From Thermoplasmata archaeon (GTDB taxonomy: Archaea > Thermoplasmatota > Thermoplasmata > Lutacidiplasmatales > UBA184), in contig DASPVQ010000019.1 of the NCBI GenBank assembly GCA_035622275.1, positions 25,376 to 89,375 of the forward strand: DNA of 64,000 nt. Direction: 5' to 3'. The position numbers and the translations under genes were made by a program. This document shows, in pieces, positions 9,158 to 17,850 of the stretch. The notes beneath the pieces were generated by a model, which saw only the letters and a list, made by a program, of their open reading frames with translations, did not search any database and was not told where the DNA came from. Position 1 is the stretch's first letter; each line of letters begins with the position of its first letter.

Positions 9158-10222
9158 CTACGGCCGCACGCGATCGAGCGCGAGGAAGCGGATCCGGCCG
9201 TCGTCGCCCACGCCCGCGATCACGAACTCCTTGCGCACGCCCTGGGCGACGCGCACGCCCCCGGCGATCTCGGGCCAGGCGGCCCGGTGCGTCGCGGGCA
9301 CCGCCTGGACGAGGTAGCGGGCGTGGGCGTGCTCGGGGTTGCGCGGGTAGGCCCGAAAGTGCGCGCCGTACTTGAATCCGGTCTTGACCACCAGCTTGCG
9401 TCCCCGCAGGTCCCGGTAGGCCGCCCGTCGCTCCACGAAGCGAGGATCGAGCCGCCGCGCCCGTCGCTCGAGGCGCTCGCGGCTCACGGCGCGGCCGGTC
9501 TTCGCGTCCCGGAGCGCGAGCTGCCCCGTGTCGACCAGGTAGGCGGCCTCGATCAGCGAGAGCTCGAGGCGCGAGCCGACGCGACTCCCGTAGGCGAGGG
9601 CGCGCCCGAGCCCCTCCACGGCCGTCGGCTCGTGGACGGTCACCCGGTCGTCGCTCAGCCATCCGACGGTCGCCCGGGCGAGCGGCACGGGCACGAGGGC
9701 GCCGGACGGCGCGGAGCGGCGCACCCGATAGTACGTCAGGTCCGACTCCTCGTCGACGAGCGCGAGCAGCAGGAGCTTCTTCGCGCTCTGGGCCCGGTCG
9801 GCGAGCTCGAACAGCGCGGCCAGGTCGAACGGGACCCGTTCGCTCAGCGCTTCGACCCAGTAGCGGGACGGCGTCTTGTGGAGGACCCCTCCCCGTGGGA
9901 GGACCGCGAAGTCGACCGGCGGCGGGGTCGCCCGCACGACGTAGCCGCGCTGGCGCAGGTCCCGGTAGACGAGGTAGCGCACCGGGAACCCGCGGTCCGC
10001 TCGGACCGCGCGTCGGAAGACGCTCGGCCACTCCACCCGGCGGCCCCCGCGTCCCGCGATCTCCGCCCGTCCCATCTCGGCGAGATAGACCGCCTCGTAC
10101 CGGTCGAGGCGGATCCCCCCCTCGTCCGCGACGGTCCCGAAGTAGCCCTTGGCGTAGATCGCGCTCGACTCCGCCGGGTCGGTGAACCGGGCCGTCCCGT
10201 CGCGCGCGAGCTCGCCCGTCAC
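9158..10222 (-). CDS. endA: tRNA-splicing endonuclease, fused two-repeat form
   Basis: A 354-residue endonuclease that cuts archaeal introns at bulge-helix-bulge structures. It has two repeats of the EndA fold: a degenerate N-terminal half (residues 1-170) and an active C-terminal half with YRDLRGRKLVVKTGFKYG. The catalytic triad reads Tyr285 (GFKYGAHF), His300 (HARYLV) and Lys331 (VRKEFV). This length and arrangement match the homodimeric alpha2 class of euryarchaea, in which the N-terminal unit is structural. GTG at 10222 overlaps the pyrE stop. A substrate is visible nearby: the tRNA-Glu at 24667-24770 has an intron with a recognisable BHB. Confidence 0.92.
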   Translation of the reverse strand: MTGELARDGTARFTDPAESSAIYAKGYFGTVADEGGIRLDRYEAVYLAEMGRAEIAGRGGRRVEWPSVFRRAVRADRGFPVRYLVYRDLRQRGYVVRATPPPVDFAVLPRGGVLHKTPSRYWVEALSERVPFDLAALFELADRAQSAKKLLLLALVDEESDLTYYRVRRSAPSGALVPVPLARATVGWLSDDRVTVHEPTAVEGLGRALAYGSRVGSRLELSLIEAAYLVDTGQLALRDAKTGRAVSRERLERRARRLDPRFVERRAAYRDLRGRKLVVKTGFKYGAHFRAYPRNPEHAHARYLVQAVPATHRAAWPEIAGGVRVAQGVRKEFVIAGVGDDGRIRFLALDRVRP

Positions 10223-10770
10223 GTGGCGGCGCTCCGCAGCTCGCTCAGCGTGACGAGGGCCTCCAGCCGCACCCCCGCCGCGGCGAGGCGCTCGGTCGCG
10301 CCGGCTTCGCGGTCAACGACCGTGACCGTCCGGTCGACGAGGGCGCCGGCGGCGCGGATGATCTCGATCGATCGCATCGTCGTGCCCCCGGTCGTGGTCG
10401 CGTCCTCGAGGAGCAACACGCGCTCGCCGGCCGGCAGCTCGCCCTCGAACGCTTGCCGCGTCCCGTGCTCCTTCGGCGCCTTGCGCAGGACGACGTACGG
10501 CCGGCCGGTCTCGAGCGCGACGGCGACCACGAGCGGCACGGCCCCCAGCTCCATCCCGGCGAGCCGGGGCTCGGAGCCGGCGCGGGCGACGAGCGCGCCC
10601 GCGAGCCGGGCCAAGCGGGCCGGGTCCGTCCACGCGCGCTTCACGTCGATGTAGACGTCGCTCCTCTCGCCCGAGGTGAGCGTGAACTCCCCGAAGCGGA
10701 CGGCGCCCGAGTCGATCAGCAGGCGTACGAGCTCGCCCCGACTCGGGGGCGCAGCGGTGGTCGCGGTCAC
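10219..10770 (-). CDS. pyrE: Orotate phosphoribosyltransferase
   Basis: A 183-residue type I phosphoribosyltransferase making OMP from orotate and PRPP in pyrimidine synthesis. The PRPP-binding motif is VLLLEDATTTGGTT (residues 118-131). Upstream, FTLTSGERSDVYIDVK is the classic PyrE N-terminal segment and VVLRKAPKEHGT is the catalytic flexible loop. The GTG at 10770 overlaps the carS TGA, and the pyrE TGA overlaps the endA GTG, so all three are likely co-translated. No other pyrimidine gene lies in the window. Confidence 0.93.
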   Translation of the reverse strand: MTATTAAPPSRGELVRLLIDSGAVRFGEFTLTSGERSDVYIDVKRAWTDPARLARLAGALVARAGSEPRLAGMELGAVPLVVAVALETGRPYVVLRKAPKEHGTRQAFEGELPAGERVLLLEDATTTGGTTMRSIEIIRAAGALVDRTVTVVDREAGATERLAAAGVRLEALVTLSELRSAAT

Positions 10771-11345
10771 CACGGCACCTTCTTCAGGCCGACCCAGTAG
10801 CCGACGTAGTTGAACGCGGCGTGCAGCCCGAGCGTGTAGACGAGGAGCCATAAGACCGCTTCCCAGCTCGCGAACACGCTGACGAACAGCGCCGGATAGA
10901 AGGCGAGCCCGAGTGCGATCGGCACGAGCACGAACGGGAGCTGATCGAGCAGGAGGGTGCGGCGCCCGCTCTCGCGACCCAGCCGGCGCTTGACGAAGGA
11001 GCCGAGCGCGTCGCCCGTCATCGCCCCGAAGGTGAGGAGCGCGACGACCGGCACGGCCGCGAGCACGCTCGGCCCGAGCTGGGGCACGATCGCCAGGCTC
11101 GGCGGCGCGAGCAGGATGAGCCAGGCCTCCAGCAGGCCGACCGGCATCGCCGCGAGCGAACCGACGAGGAACCCGGACCAGGTCTTGGACGGACCGAGGA
11201 CCCGTCGGCCGTCGCGCCGTACGACGCGGCCGAAGTCCATCGGCGGCCCCCAGCCGCGGGGGAGCGTGGCCAGCGCGTTGGCGACGTACGCGGGCAACAG
11301 GACCCAGAGGACCGCGAGCGCGGACGACTCGAGCGCGTTCAGCAC
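10767..11345 (-). CDS. carS: CDP-archaeol synthase
   Basis: A 192-residue membrane enzyme (former DUF46) that attaches CMP from CTP to unsaturated archaetidic acid, the activation step before polar head-group addition. It has about five hydrophobic segments. Family motifs are visible: LLPAYVANALATL at residues 16-28, GRRVLGPSKTWSGF with the nucleotide-binding glycines, and GDALGSFVKRRLG followed by LLLDQLPFV. It sits in an operon with the two preceding prenyl-transfer enzymes, so three consecutive steps of archaeal phospholipid synthesis are encoded together. Confidence 0.9.
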   Translation of the reverse strand: MLNALESSALAVLWVLLPAYVANALATLPRGWGPPMDFGRVVRRDGRRVLGPSKTWSGFLVGSLAAMPVGLLEAWLILLAPPSLAIVPQLGPSVLAAVPVVALLTFGAMTGDALGSFVKRRLGRESGRRTLLLDQLPFVLVPIALGLAFYPALFVSVFASWEAVLWLLVYTLGLHAAFNYVGYWVGLKKVPW

Positions 11346-11357
11346 GGCGAGCTCCGG

Positions 11358-12905
11358 CTACGGCTCGCGGACAAACCGCTCGATCGCGCGAGCGACCCCG
11401 GCGATCTTGGCCGGATCCGCGCTCTCCTCCGCCTCGTGGATGTGGGACTCCGGCTCCATGCAACCGAAGACGAGGGCCGGCAGCGGCCGGCCGCGGGGCG
11501 TGAGCAGCCCGCGCAGTGCACTGGCATCCGTGCCGCCGTACTCGCCGCGAACCCCGTGGACGCCAAAGATCTCCGCCAGGATCGCCTCGAGCTTGATCGC
11601 GTTCGGGTCGTCGGGCGCCAACGCGTATCCGGCACGGCTCCGGGAGGCCGGAGCGTCGATGCGCGCGGTCGGCGCGTGAACCTTCGCCCAGGACCGGACG
11701 AACTCGAGGGCGGCGGGCAGCCCGCTCTCGAGCTCCATCTCGGGGGGGAGTCGCAGGTCCACGACGAACGTCGCCCGACCGGTCGCCCGGCCGTCCAGCC
11801 AGGCCCGGTCGATCGCGGCGCGCAGCAGCGTCAGCACGATCGGCACCGGGTTGTGCGCCCGATGCGGGTAGCCGCCGTGGCCGGACTCGCCGACCAGCTG
11901 CAGTGCGTGGGCGCCCGGCGGGATCGCGAGCGCGGTCGCGCCGGCGGGCTCGAGGCGGTACGGCGGCGGCACGAGCGGCCCGAGGCGGTCGCGCAGGATC
12001 GCGATCTCCTCTTCGGGCCCGGAGAGCGCGAGCGTGACCGCGCGGGCGATCTGGTTCGCCGCGTCGTTCTCGGCGTGGGCGGCAAGGAGGCGGATGTGGC
12101 CGGGATCCGGCGCCACGCCGGTCAGATCGAAACGGGTCACGGTCGCCCGGCCGGTGAGGACCGGCTCGGGCGCGTGACGGTCGGGCCAGTCGGGCGAGGC
12201 GTAGACCGACTTCCAGGTCCGCGCGAGCTCGTGCAGCCCCACGAGCGTGGCGCCGAACGCGACCGCGTCCCGAAGCGGTACCGCGTCGGAGAAGCTGCCG
12301 TCGAGCACGGCGATCCCGCTCGAGCCCGCGATGGTTTCCGGGCTCCCGTCCGGGATCAGCGCGACGTCCCCCGAGACGATGCGTTCCGGGTCGTCCGCTG
12401 CGAGGAGGTGGTCGTGCTCGCGCAGGGCGTCGATGCCGCCCGTGCCTCCTGTCTCCTCGTCGCAGCAGGCGAGCAGGCGCACGTTCCGGGGCGACGGCGC
12501 GCCGCCCTCTGCGAGTCGCTTCATTGCCAGCAGCGACGCGACCACGCCGCTCCCGAGGTCGTCGGCCGCCCCGCGCCCGTAGAGGCGCCCGTCGGCACGG
12601 TAGGTCAGCGTGTGCGGCGGGCTCTTCCAGCGCGCCAGCTGTTCGGCTGGCACCGGCACCACGTCGAAGTGCGCCAGCACCAGCACGCGCTCCTGCGCGC
12701 CGACGTCGAGGTCGACGATCACGTTCGGCCGCGGGATCCCGTGGAGGTCGGTCCGGCCGTCGCCGGCGGTCAGCGCGTCGAACACGCGCGTCGCGAGGCC
12801 CAGCGAGCGGGCCGCCCGAACGATCACGTCGGCCGTCCGTAGGTAGTTCGGCTTCTCCCAGCGCTGGCGCGGCGCGTCCTCCACGTTGGTCGGGGCGCTC
12901 GCCAC
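11358..12905 (-). CDS. M20 family zinc peptidase
   Basis: A 515-residue M20 metallopeptidase (dipeptidase/deacylase superfamily). The first metal histidine and aspartate lie in VLVLAHFDVVPVP, the bridging aspartate in GRLYGRGAADDLGSG, and the catalytic Glu pair in CCDEETGGTGG. A lid domain follows and GGTDASALR plus ESHIHEAEE close the metal site. Substrate cannot be predicted: M20 members include aminoacylases, carboxypeptidases and succinyl-diaminopimelate desuccinylases. The start is odd. The only canonical codon is GTG at 12905, placed inside the LLAQLVASAPTN helix that normally begins the fold; the frame is open back to the TAG of the DUF2070 gene at 12996-12998 with no ATG, GTG or TTG in between. 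Confidence 0.85.
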   Translation of the reverse strand: MASAPTNVEDAPRQRWEKPNYLRTADVIVRAARSLGLATRVFDALTAGDGRTDLHGIPRPNVIVDLDVGAQERVLVLAHFDVVPVPAEQLARWKSPPHTLTYRADGRLYGRGAADDLGSGVVASLLAMKRLAEGGAPSPRNVRLLACCDEETGGTGGIDALREHDHLLAADDPERIVSGDVALIPDGSPETIAGSSGIAVLDGSFSDAVPLRDAVAFGATLVGLHELARTWKSVYASPDWPDRHAPEPVLTGRATVTRFDLTGVAPDPGHIRLLAAHAENDAANQIARAVTLALSGPEEEIAILRDRLGPLVPPPYRLEPAGATALAIPPGAHALQLVGESGHGGYPHRAHNPVPIVLTLLRAAIDRAWLDGRATGRATFVVDLRLPPEMELESGLPAALEFVRSWAKVHAPTARIDAPASRSRAGYALAPDDPNAIKLEAILAEIFGVHGVRGEYGGTDASALRGLLTPRGRPLPALVFGCMEPESHIHEAEESADPAKIAGVARAIERFVREP

Positions 12906-12995
12906 GAGCTGCGCGAGCAGCCGCAGCGAGGCGTCGTCGCCGAGCGCGCGCGCGGCCCCGACGAGCTCCGGCTCCGCCGACGCGACGACCGCCCC

Positions 12996-14822
12996 CTACC
13001 GCAACGCGAACGTGACGACGAGCGAGCTCGTGAGCAGCAGCAGGAACGTCGCGACCGACATGTTGGTGAACATCGACAGGGTGTCGCCCAGCGAGGTCAA
13101 AAGCCGAGCGGTGAACCCTGCCCCGAGGACCTTGACCCCCGGGACGTCGCGCTCGGCGAAGCGCAGGTCGGCCGGCGCGAGATCCCGCACGGCCCGCTGC
13201 ATGAGGGCGACCGCATCGCGGCACAGGGCCTCGAGCGGGCGGCGCTCGCCGACGGGATTGAGGCCCCCATCGACCTCGTGCACCACGTGGTTGTCGGTCG
13301 TGCACACCTCGGCGACGTCGACCACGGACTCGAGCGCTCGCACGATCGGGTCGCGCATGCCGACCAGGAGGTTGTTGCCATCGATCAGGACGTAGCCGGT
13401 CGTGCGGCCGGCCGCCCGGATCGCGAGCGCGGCGATGCCCTGAGGCCCGATCCCGTCGCGCGCGGTCTCGTATGCACGGGAGACGGCGACCCCGACCTCG
13501 ATCGGGCCGTCGTGCGCGGCGGCGCGCGCCGCCTCCACGGCCGCGCGCGCGTCCTGGACGAGTTTTTCGGCGGCGCTCGTCCCGTACGTGATGTCGCCGT
13601 GGCCCTCGACGTAGGAGTTGTGCGCGTCGACGAGGGCGAGTCGGGGCCCTCCGCTGCGGGGGCCGACCTCCCGCTCGATCCGGTCCGCGACGCTGAAGGC
13701 GATGTCATCGGTGGGCGCCGGTGCCTGCGAGAGGACGACCAGGGCGCAGTCGCCCAGCCACTGCGCCCGCGCAAAGCTGCCGGAGTACGGGCGGACAAGC
13801 TCGCTCGCGCGGCCCGGCAGCACCGGGCCGGGCGAGGCGAGCGCCTCGCGGGCGGCGGAGGCCAGCTTCTCGACGTCCGCCCCGGTCGGAAGGTCGAGGT
13901 CGTGGTCCGACGGGGTGTGGGGCACGAGCACCGTGCCCGCCGATGGCCCGAGCGCCTCCGCGAGCTTGCGCGGCAGGTCGCTCGCCCCGAGCGCCGCGAA
14001 CGGGCCGGGGTGGGCCGTCGGGAGGGCGAGCGTGACGGGGCCGTGCTCGCCTCGCGCCACGGAGACGATCGTGACGCGCAGATCGCTCGGCAGCGAGAAC
14101 TTCTCGAAGAACGCTTCGAGCGCGCGGGTCGAGGCCGGGTCGCGCAGCCCGACGTGGTCGAGCATCGGCCGGATGAGCGAGATCCCCGACGTCTGGAACT
14201 CCCGCCGCATCGGCCGGTCAGCGGCCCTCAGGAGGACGACGCCGCAGGCAAACCCGAGGAGGACGTAGGCGATCGCCGCGATCCCCACCGCGAGCGTCGG
14301 CGGCATCATGACGAAGAGGCCCGCGATCGACAGGACCGGCTGGAGGAGGGCGGGCGGCAGCGAGCGCGCGTGGCTGGGCCGCGAGATCCCGAAGAGGCTG
14401 ATCTCGCGCAGAAAGATCGCCGGACCGGCGAGGAAGGCCCCCAGATACAGCACGCCCGGCGTCTGGGTCGGCCACGCGAAGAGCGCGCCGCGCCAGATCG
14501 CGGCGAGCGGCAGCTGGATCAACAGGACCGTCAGGGCGAGGAAGATCGCGCGCCGCGTCTCAAAGCGGCCGGCGAGGGCGTTCGCGAGCGGGCCGGTGGC
14601 GAGTCCCGCGATCAGCGCCGGGGCCGCGAACACGAGAAGGAAGCCCTCCGAGAACGGCACGAGGGCCGTCCCCCAGAGGACGAGCGCGAGCAACGCGCTC
14701 AGCGCGACGATCCCGGCGAGCGCGACCGGAGGGCTCGGCGCCCGGAAGAGCATCGAGGTCCGCCGGGGGCCGCTCCCCGGGCCGGTCGGCGGAGCGCTGA
14801 TCTCAGCGCTCACGCGCCGCAC
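12996..14822 (-). CDS. DUF2070 family membrane protein
   Basis: A 608-residue archaeal membrane protein of unknown function matching the DUF2070 family. About seven hydrophobic segments occupy residues 25-205; a large soluble region of about 370 residues follows, and one further hydrophobic helix ends the protein (FLLLLTSSLVVTFAL). The soluble part has conserved-looking histidine/aspartate motifs such as LPTAHPGPFAA, VPHTPSDHD, LVDAHNSY and CTTDNHVVHEVDGG, arranged as in metal-binding hydrolases; that is inference. GTG at 14822 or 14813 are both possible starts, each overlapping the GGGP-synthase end. The location between lipid-synthesis genes suggests a role linked to the membrane. Confidence 0.8.
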   Translation of the reverse strand: MRRVSAEISAPPTGPGSGPRRTSMLFRAPSPPVALAGIVALSALLALVLWGTALVPFSEGFLLVFAAPALIAGLATGPLANALAGRFETRRAIFLALTVLLIQLPLAAIWRGALFAWPTQTPGVLYLGAFLAGPAIFLREISLFGISRPSHARSLPPALLQPVLSIAGLFVMMPPTLAVGIAAIAYVLLGFACGVVLLRAADRPMRREFQTSGISLIRPMLDHVGLRDPASTRALEAFFEKFSLPSDLRVTIVSVARGEHGPVTLALPTAHPGPFAALGASDLPRKLAEALGPSAGTVLVPHTPSDHDLDLPTGADVEKLASAAREALASPGPVLPGRASELVRPYSGSFARAQWLGDCALVVLSQAPAPTDDIAFSVADRIEREVGPRSGGPRLALVDAHNSYVEGHGDITYGTSAAEKLVQDARAAVEAARAAAHDGPIEVGVAVSRAYETARDGIGPQGIAALAIRAAGRTTGYVLIDGNNLLVGMRDPIVRALESVVDVAEVCTTDNHVVHEVDGGLNPVGERRPLEALCRDAVALMQRAVRDLAPADLRFAERDVPGVKVLGAGFTARLLTSLGDTLSMFTNMSVATFLLLLTSSLVVTFALR

Positions 14823-15570
14823 GCACCTCCTGCAGGATTCCCCGGAAGCCGGCCCCCAGGCCCTGCTCTTCGGTGATCGTGCCGGTCACGAGGATCTGCG
14901 CGCCCGCCTCAAGGAGGGTCCGCGCATCGGGCCCCGAGCGAATTCCGCCACCGACGATCAGTGGGATGGCGAGGACCCCGTGCGCCGCGCGGACAATCGG
15001 TGCCGGCACCGGCGCCGGCGCGCCCGAGCCGGCCTCGAGGTAGACGAACCGCATTCCCAGCATCTCGGCCGCGAGCGCGTAGCCGGCCGCCGCGTCCGGG
15101 TCGTCGCGCGGCACCGGGTCGACCTGGCCGACCTCGCCGACCCGCATGCCGGGTGCGATCACGAGGTAGCCGAGCGGGATCGCCTCGAGGTGCATCGCCC
15201 GGATCGCCCGGGCCGCCCGGGCGTGCGCCCGGATCACGAGTTCGAGACTCCGCGAGTTGAGAAGGCTCATGAACAGAACCGCGTCGGCCTGCGGCGTCAG
15301 CGAACTGGGCCCCTCCGGAAAGATGATCACCGGCACCTGAGCGGCCGCCTTGATCGCGCGGGCGGCCTCGCCCATGACGTCCGGAGAGATCCCGGTCGAG
15401 CCCCCGAGCAGGATCGCGTCGCTCCCGAGCTCGACCGCGCCCCGCGCGATCGCGGCCGCCCGATCGCCCGGCGACTTGTCCGGATCGATCAGCGTGAGGT
15501 GGAGCGGGCCGCGTCGGAGGTGTTCGGCGAGGTAGCCCTCGACCCGGCCCGGCGGCGGAGCGACGGTCAC
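14803..15570 (-). CDS. Geranylgeranylglyceryl phosphate synthase
   Basis: A 255-residue TIM-barrel prenyltransferase joining geranylgeranyl diphosphate to sn-glycerol-1-phosphate, the first ether bond of archaeal lipids. Motifs include HLTLIDPDK (residues 24-32), LLGGSTG, VIIFPEGPS, FVYLEAGSGAP and the phosphate-binding IVGGGIRSG with VTGTITEE. GTG at 15570 overlaps the stop of the next pathway enzyme gene. The bacterial homologue PcrB is ruled out by the archaeal context and by the adjacent DGGGP synthase and CDP-archaeol synthase. Confidence 0.92.
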   Translation of the reverse strand: MTVAPPPGRVEGYLAEHLRRGPLHLTLIDPDKSPGDRAAAIARGAVELGSDAILLGGSTGISPDVMGEAARAIKAAAQVPVIIFPEGPSSLTPQADAVLFMSLLNSRSLELVIRAHARAARAIRAMHLEAIPLGYLVIAPGMRVGEVGQVDPVPRDDPDAAAGYALAAEMLGMRFVYLEAGSGAPAPVPAPIVRAAHGVLAIPLIVGGGIRSGPDARTLLEAGAQILVTGTITEEQGLGAGFRGILQEVRAARER

Positions 15571-16415
15571 CGGAACGCCACCGCCAGGAACGCCAGCAGC
15601 GCGATGGTCATCGCGACCTTGCTCATCGTCTGCTCCCAGTGCAGCCGGTTCGGCAGGTAGGCGATCGAGATCCCGAAGACCCCGTCCGCGGCGAGCACCA
15701 GCGCGAGGTACATAATCCCCGCGAGCGACGCCGGCGGGAGGAACCAGACCAGCGGTACGAAGCTCAGCGCCACGGCCGCGACCACGGCGCCCCGGGCGAC
15801 GCCCGAGGCGATCGGGACCCCGTGGGTCTTGGGCAGGGTCCGCCGGTCGACGTCGCCCCGGACGTCCTCGAGGTCCTTGATCACCTCCCGACTCAGCGTC
15901 GCCAGGAACGCCATGAGGGCGAACGGTACGAGGAGGAGTGCGTCACCGGCGGCCGCACCGCCGTACAGGAACACGAGACCGGTCAGTGCCGCGACGGCCG
16001 CGTTTCCCGATAGCCCGAGCGCCTTGAGCGAGTACTCGTACGACAGTATCAGCGCGAGGGCCGCCGCCAGGATCACGCCGAGCAGCGGGTAGACCAGAAT
16101 CACCGGTATCGCGAGCTCGATCCCACCGACGAACAGACCGATGGTCAACATCCGCGCGCTCCCGACGGACACCGCGCCGGTGACCAGCGGCCGCGACGGG
16201 TGGTTCACCCGGTCCCCCTCGATGTCGTCGAGGTCGTTGAGTACGTTCCCGCCCGCGGTGACCAGCGCCGTCGAGCCGGCCGCGAGGAGCAGGTATAGCC
16301 AGAAGCTCGGCGGCACCCCGATCCCGGCCCCTCGGGCGGCGAGGCCCCCGACGATCGTTCCGACGAACGAAACGGCCAGGTTCCCGGCCCGCACCAGCCG
16401 CAGGGCAGGGTGCAT
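15567..16415 (-). CDS. Digeranylgeranylglyceryl phosphate synthase (UbiA family)
   Basis: A 282-residue, roughly nine-helix UbiA prenyltransferase that adds the second geranylgeranyl chain to GGGP. The two aspartate-rich Mg-diphosphate motifs are intact: NVLNDLDDIEGD at residues 57-68 and REVIKDLEDVRGD around residue 180. It is the first gene of the lipid operon. A TATA-like GGTTAAGC at 16439-16446 lies about 27 bases upstream of its ATG, so the mRNA is probably leaderless. UbiA proteins can also prenylate quinones; immediate linkage to GGGP synthase makes the lipid role much more likely. Confidence 0.9.
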   Translation of the reverse strand: MHPALRLVRAGNLAVSFVGTIVGGLAARGAGIGVPPSFWLYLLLAAGSTALVTAGGNVLNDLDDIEGDRVNHPSRPLVTGAVSVGSARMLTIGLFVGGIELAIPVILVYPLLGVILAAALALILSYEYSLKALGLSGNAAVAALTGLVFLYGGAAAGDALLLVPFALMAFLATLSREVIKDLEDVRGDVDRRTLPKTHGVPIASGVARGAVVAAVALSFVPLVWFLPPASLAGIMYLALVLAADGVFGISIAYLPNRLHWEQTMSKVAMTIALLAFLAVAFR

Positions 16416-16438
16416 GTCGGCCGATGGCGGGAGCGCTC

Positions 16439-16446
16439 GCTTAACC
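16439..16446 (-). promoter_or_regulatory. TATA box of the lipid/pyrE/endA operon
   Basis: GGTTAAGC on the minus strand, centred about 27 bases before the ATG at 16415. This is the spacing expected if transcription starts at or next to the start codon. It forms one half of a compact divergent promoter region with the M16 TATA box at 16500-16507. Confidence 0.5.
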
Positions 16447-16499
16447 GTTGTGCTGGAGGCGGGCGCGGTTCGGCGCGCTCACCGCGGTTTCGGCGGCGA

Positions 16500-16507
16500 G
16501 TTATATG
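16500..16507 (+). promoter_or_regulatory. TATA box of the M16 protease pair
   Basis: GTTATATG centred about 27 bases upstream of the ATG at 16531, suggesting a leaderless transcript. It is the clearest TATA element in the divergent region between the lipid operon and the protease genes. Confidence 0.6.
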
Positions 16508-16530
16508 GGCGGCCGCCTGAGGAGCGACGG

Positions 16531-17850
16531 ATGGTCCGTCGAGTCACCGCCCGGCCGCCGCTGCGTCGGTTCCGGCTCCGCAACGGACTCCACGTCGTGC
16601 TCGCGCCGCAGCCGGCGAGCCCCACCGCGAGCGTCTGGGTGTGGTACCGGGTCGGGTCGAAGAACGAGTGGCCAGGAGTCACCGGTGCCTCGCACTGGAT
16701 CGAGCACATGGTCTTCGAAGGGTCGCCCCGCTACGGCAAGGGCGAGATGGACCGCGCGATCGTTCGGGTCGGCGGCAGCCTCAACGCCTTTACCGACACT
16801 GACTACACGGTCTACTTCTCGACCGTGCCCCGCGAGCACCTCGCGGTGCCGCTCGACATCGAGTCCGACCGTATGACGCGCGCGCTCCTCCTGGACGGCG
16901 AGGTCGAGCGCGAGCGGACCATCATCCACTCGGAGCGGGAGGGCAACGAGAACTGGCCGGAGTTCCGCGTGGAGGAGGAGCTGCTGCAGCTCGGATTCCG
17001 CGTACACCCGTACCGCTGGGACGCGCTCGGCTCGCGCGCGGACATCGAGCGGCTGACGCCGCAAGAGCTGCGGGACTACTATCATCGCTTCTACGGGCCT
17101 CGCAACGCCGTGCTCGTGGTCGCCGGGGGCTTCGCACCCGTCGCGGCCGAGCGCACGATCCGCGGGCGGTTCTCGCGGCTCGCGTCCGCCGGTGACGACG
17201 TCACGGTCCACGTCCGCGAGCCCGAGCCTCACGGGGAGCGTCGGGCCGAACTCGGCGGGCCCGGAACGACGCCGTACCTTCAGGTCGCCTGGCGGGGGCC
17301 GGCCCTTCGCGATCCCGGGACCCCCTCCACCCTCGTGCTCGACGCCGTGCTGGGCGGTGCGGTCCCGCTCTTCGCTCCAGGGTTCCGCTCGCGGGGCCCC
17401 GGCGAGCACCCGAGCTCGCGACTCCACCGAGCCCTCATCGATCCCGGGCTCGCGGTCCGGGCAGGAACCTCCTGGCAACCTCGGGAGTACCCGAGCTTGT
17501 TCGGAATCTACGCGTTAGCGGCCCCGGGGACAAGGCTCGACCGACTCGAGGAACGCATCGACTCGGTGGTCGCGGGGCTCTGCCGCGCCGGACCGACACC
17601 CACCGAGATCGAGGATGTTCGCGCCCGGATCCGGCGCGGCGCCGCGCTCGTCTACGAAGGAGCGTCCCACACGGGATACCGCCTGGGGTACTTCGCGACG
17701 GTCGCCCGCCCCGAGTACGAGGACGAGCTCCTGCGCGCGCTGCTTCGGGTGCGGGCCGCCGACGTCCGGGAACGCGCGCGCGCGCTGTTCCGCAACGACG
17801 CGCGGCTCGTGGTTCGCTACACTCCCACGGACGGCGGGGTCGATGGGTAG
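16531..17850 (+). CDS. M16 family zinc peptidase, catalytic member
   Basis: A 439-residue pitrilysin/processing-peptidase-type protease. The inverted zinc motif HWIEH (HxxEH) occupies residues 55-59, with the third ligand probably Glu135 in IIHSERE. FRLRNGLHVVLAPQP and VWVWYRVGS are typical N-terminal strands, and YYHRFYGPRNAVLVVAG is the conserved segment linking to the second half-domain. The stop overlaps the ATG of a second, non-catalytic M16 gene, so the two probably form the usual active/inactive pair that encloses small peptides in a chamber. No signal peptide is seen, so action is likely cytoplasmic. Confidence 0.9.
   Translation: MVRRVTARPPLRRFRLRNGLHVVLAPQPASPTASVWVWYRVGSKNEWPGVTGASHWIEHMVFEGSPRYGKGEMDRAIVRVGGSLNAFTDTDYTVYFSTVPREHLAVPLDIESDRMTRALLLDGEVERERTIIHSEREGNENWPEFRVEEELLQLGFRVHPYRWDALGSRADIERLTPQELRDYYHRFYGPRNAVLVVAGGFAPVAAERTIRGRFSRLASAGDDVTVHVREPEPHGERRAELGGPGTTPYLQVAWRGPALRDPGTPSTLVLDAVLGGAVPLFAPGFRSRGPGEHPSSRLHRALIDPGLAVRAGTSWQPREYPSLFGIYALAAPGTRLDRLEERIDSVVAGLCRAGPTPTEIEDVRARIRRGAALVYEGASHTGYRLGYFATVARPEYEDELLRALLRVRAADVRERARALFRNDARLVVRYTPTDGGVDG

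Noticed and set aside
12996..12998. TAG as pyrrolysine fusing DUF2070 to M20
   Set aside because: TAG ends many genes here (trpF, trpA, first M16, GAP1-N-like), and no methylamine methyltransferase or pyl genes are present.
10771..13305. Long minus-strand frame extending pyrE upstream
   Set aside because: It runs antiparallel in frame through carS and the M20 gene, with Arg/Ala/Gly low complexity. pyrE starts at the GTG overlapping the carS stop.
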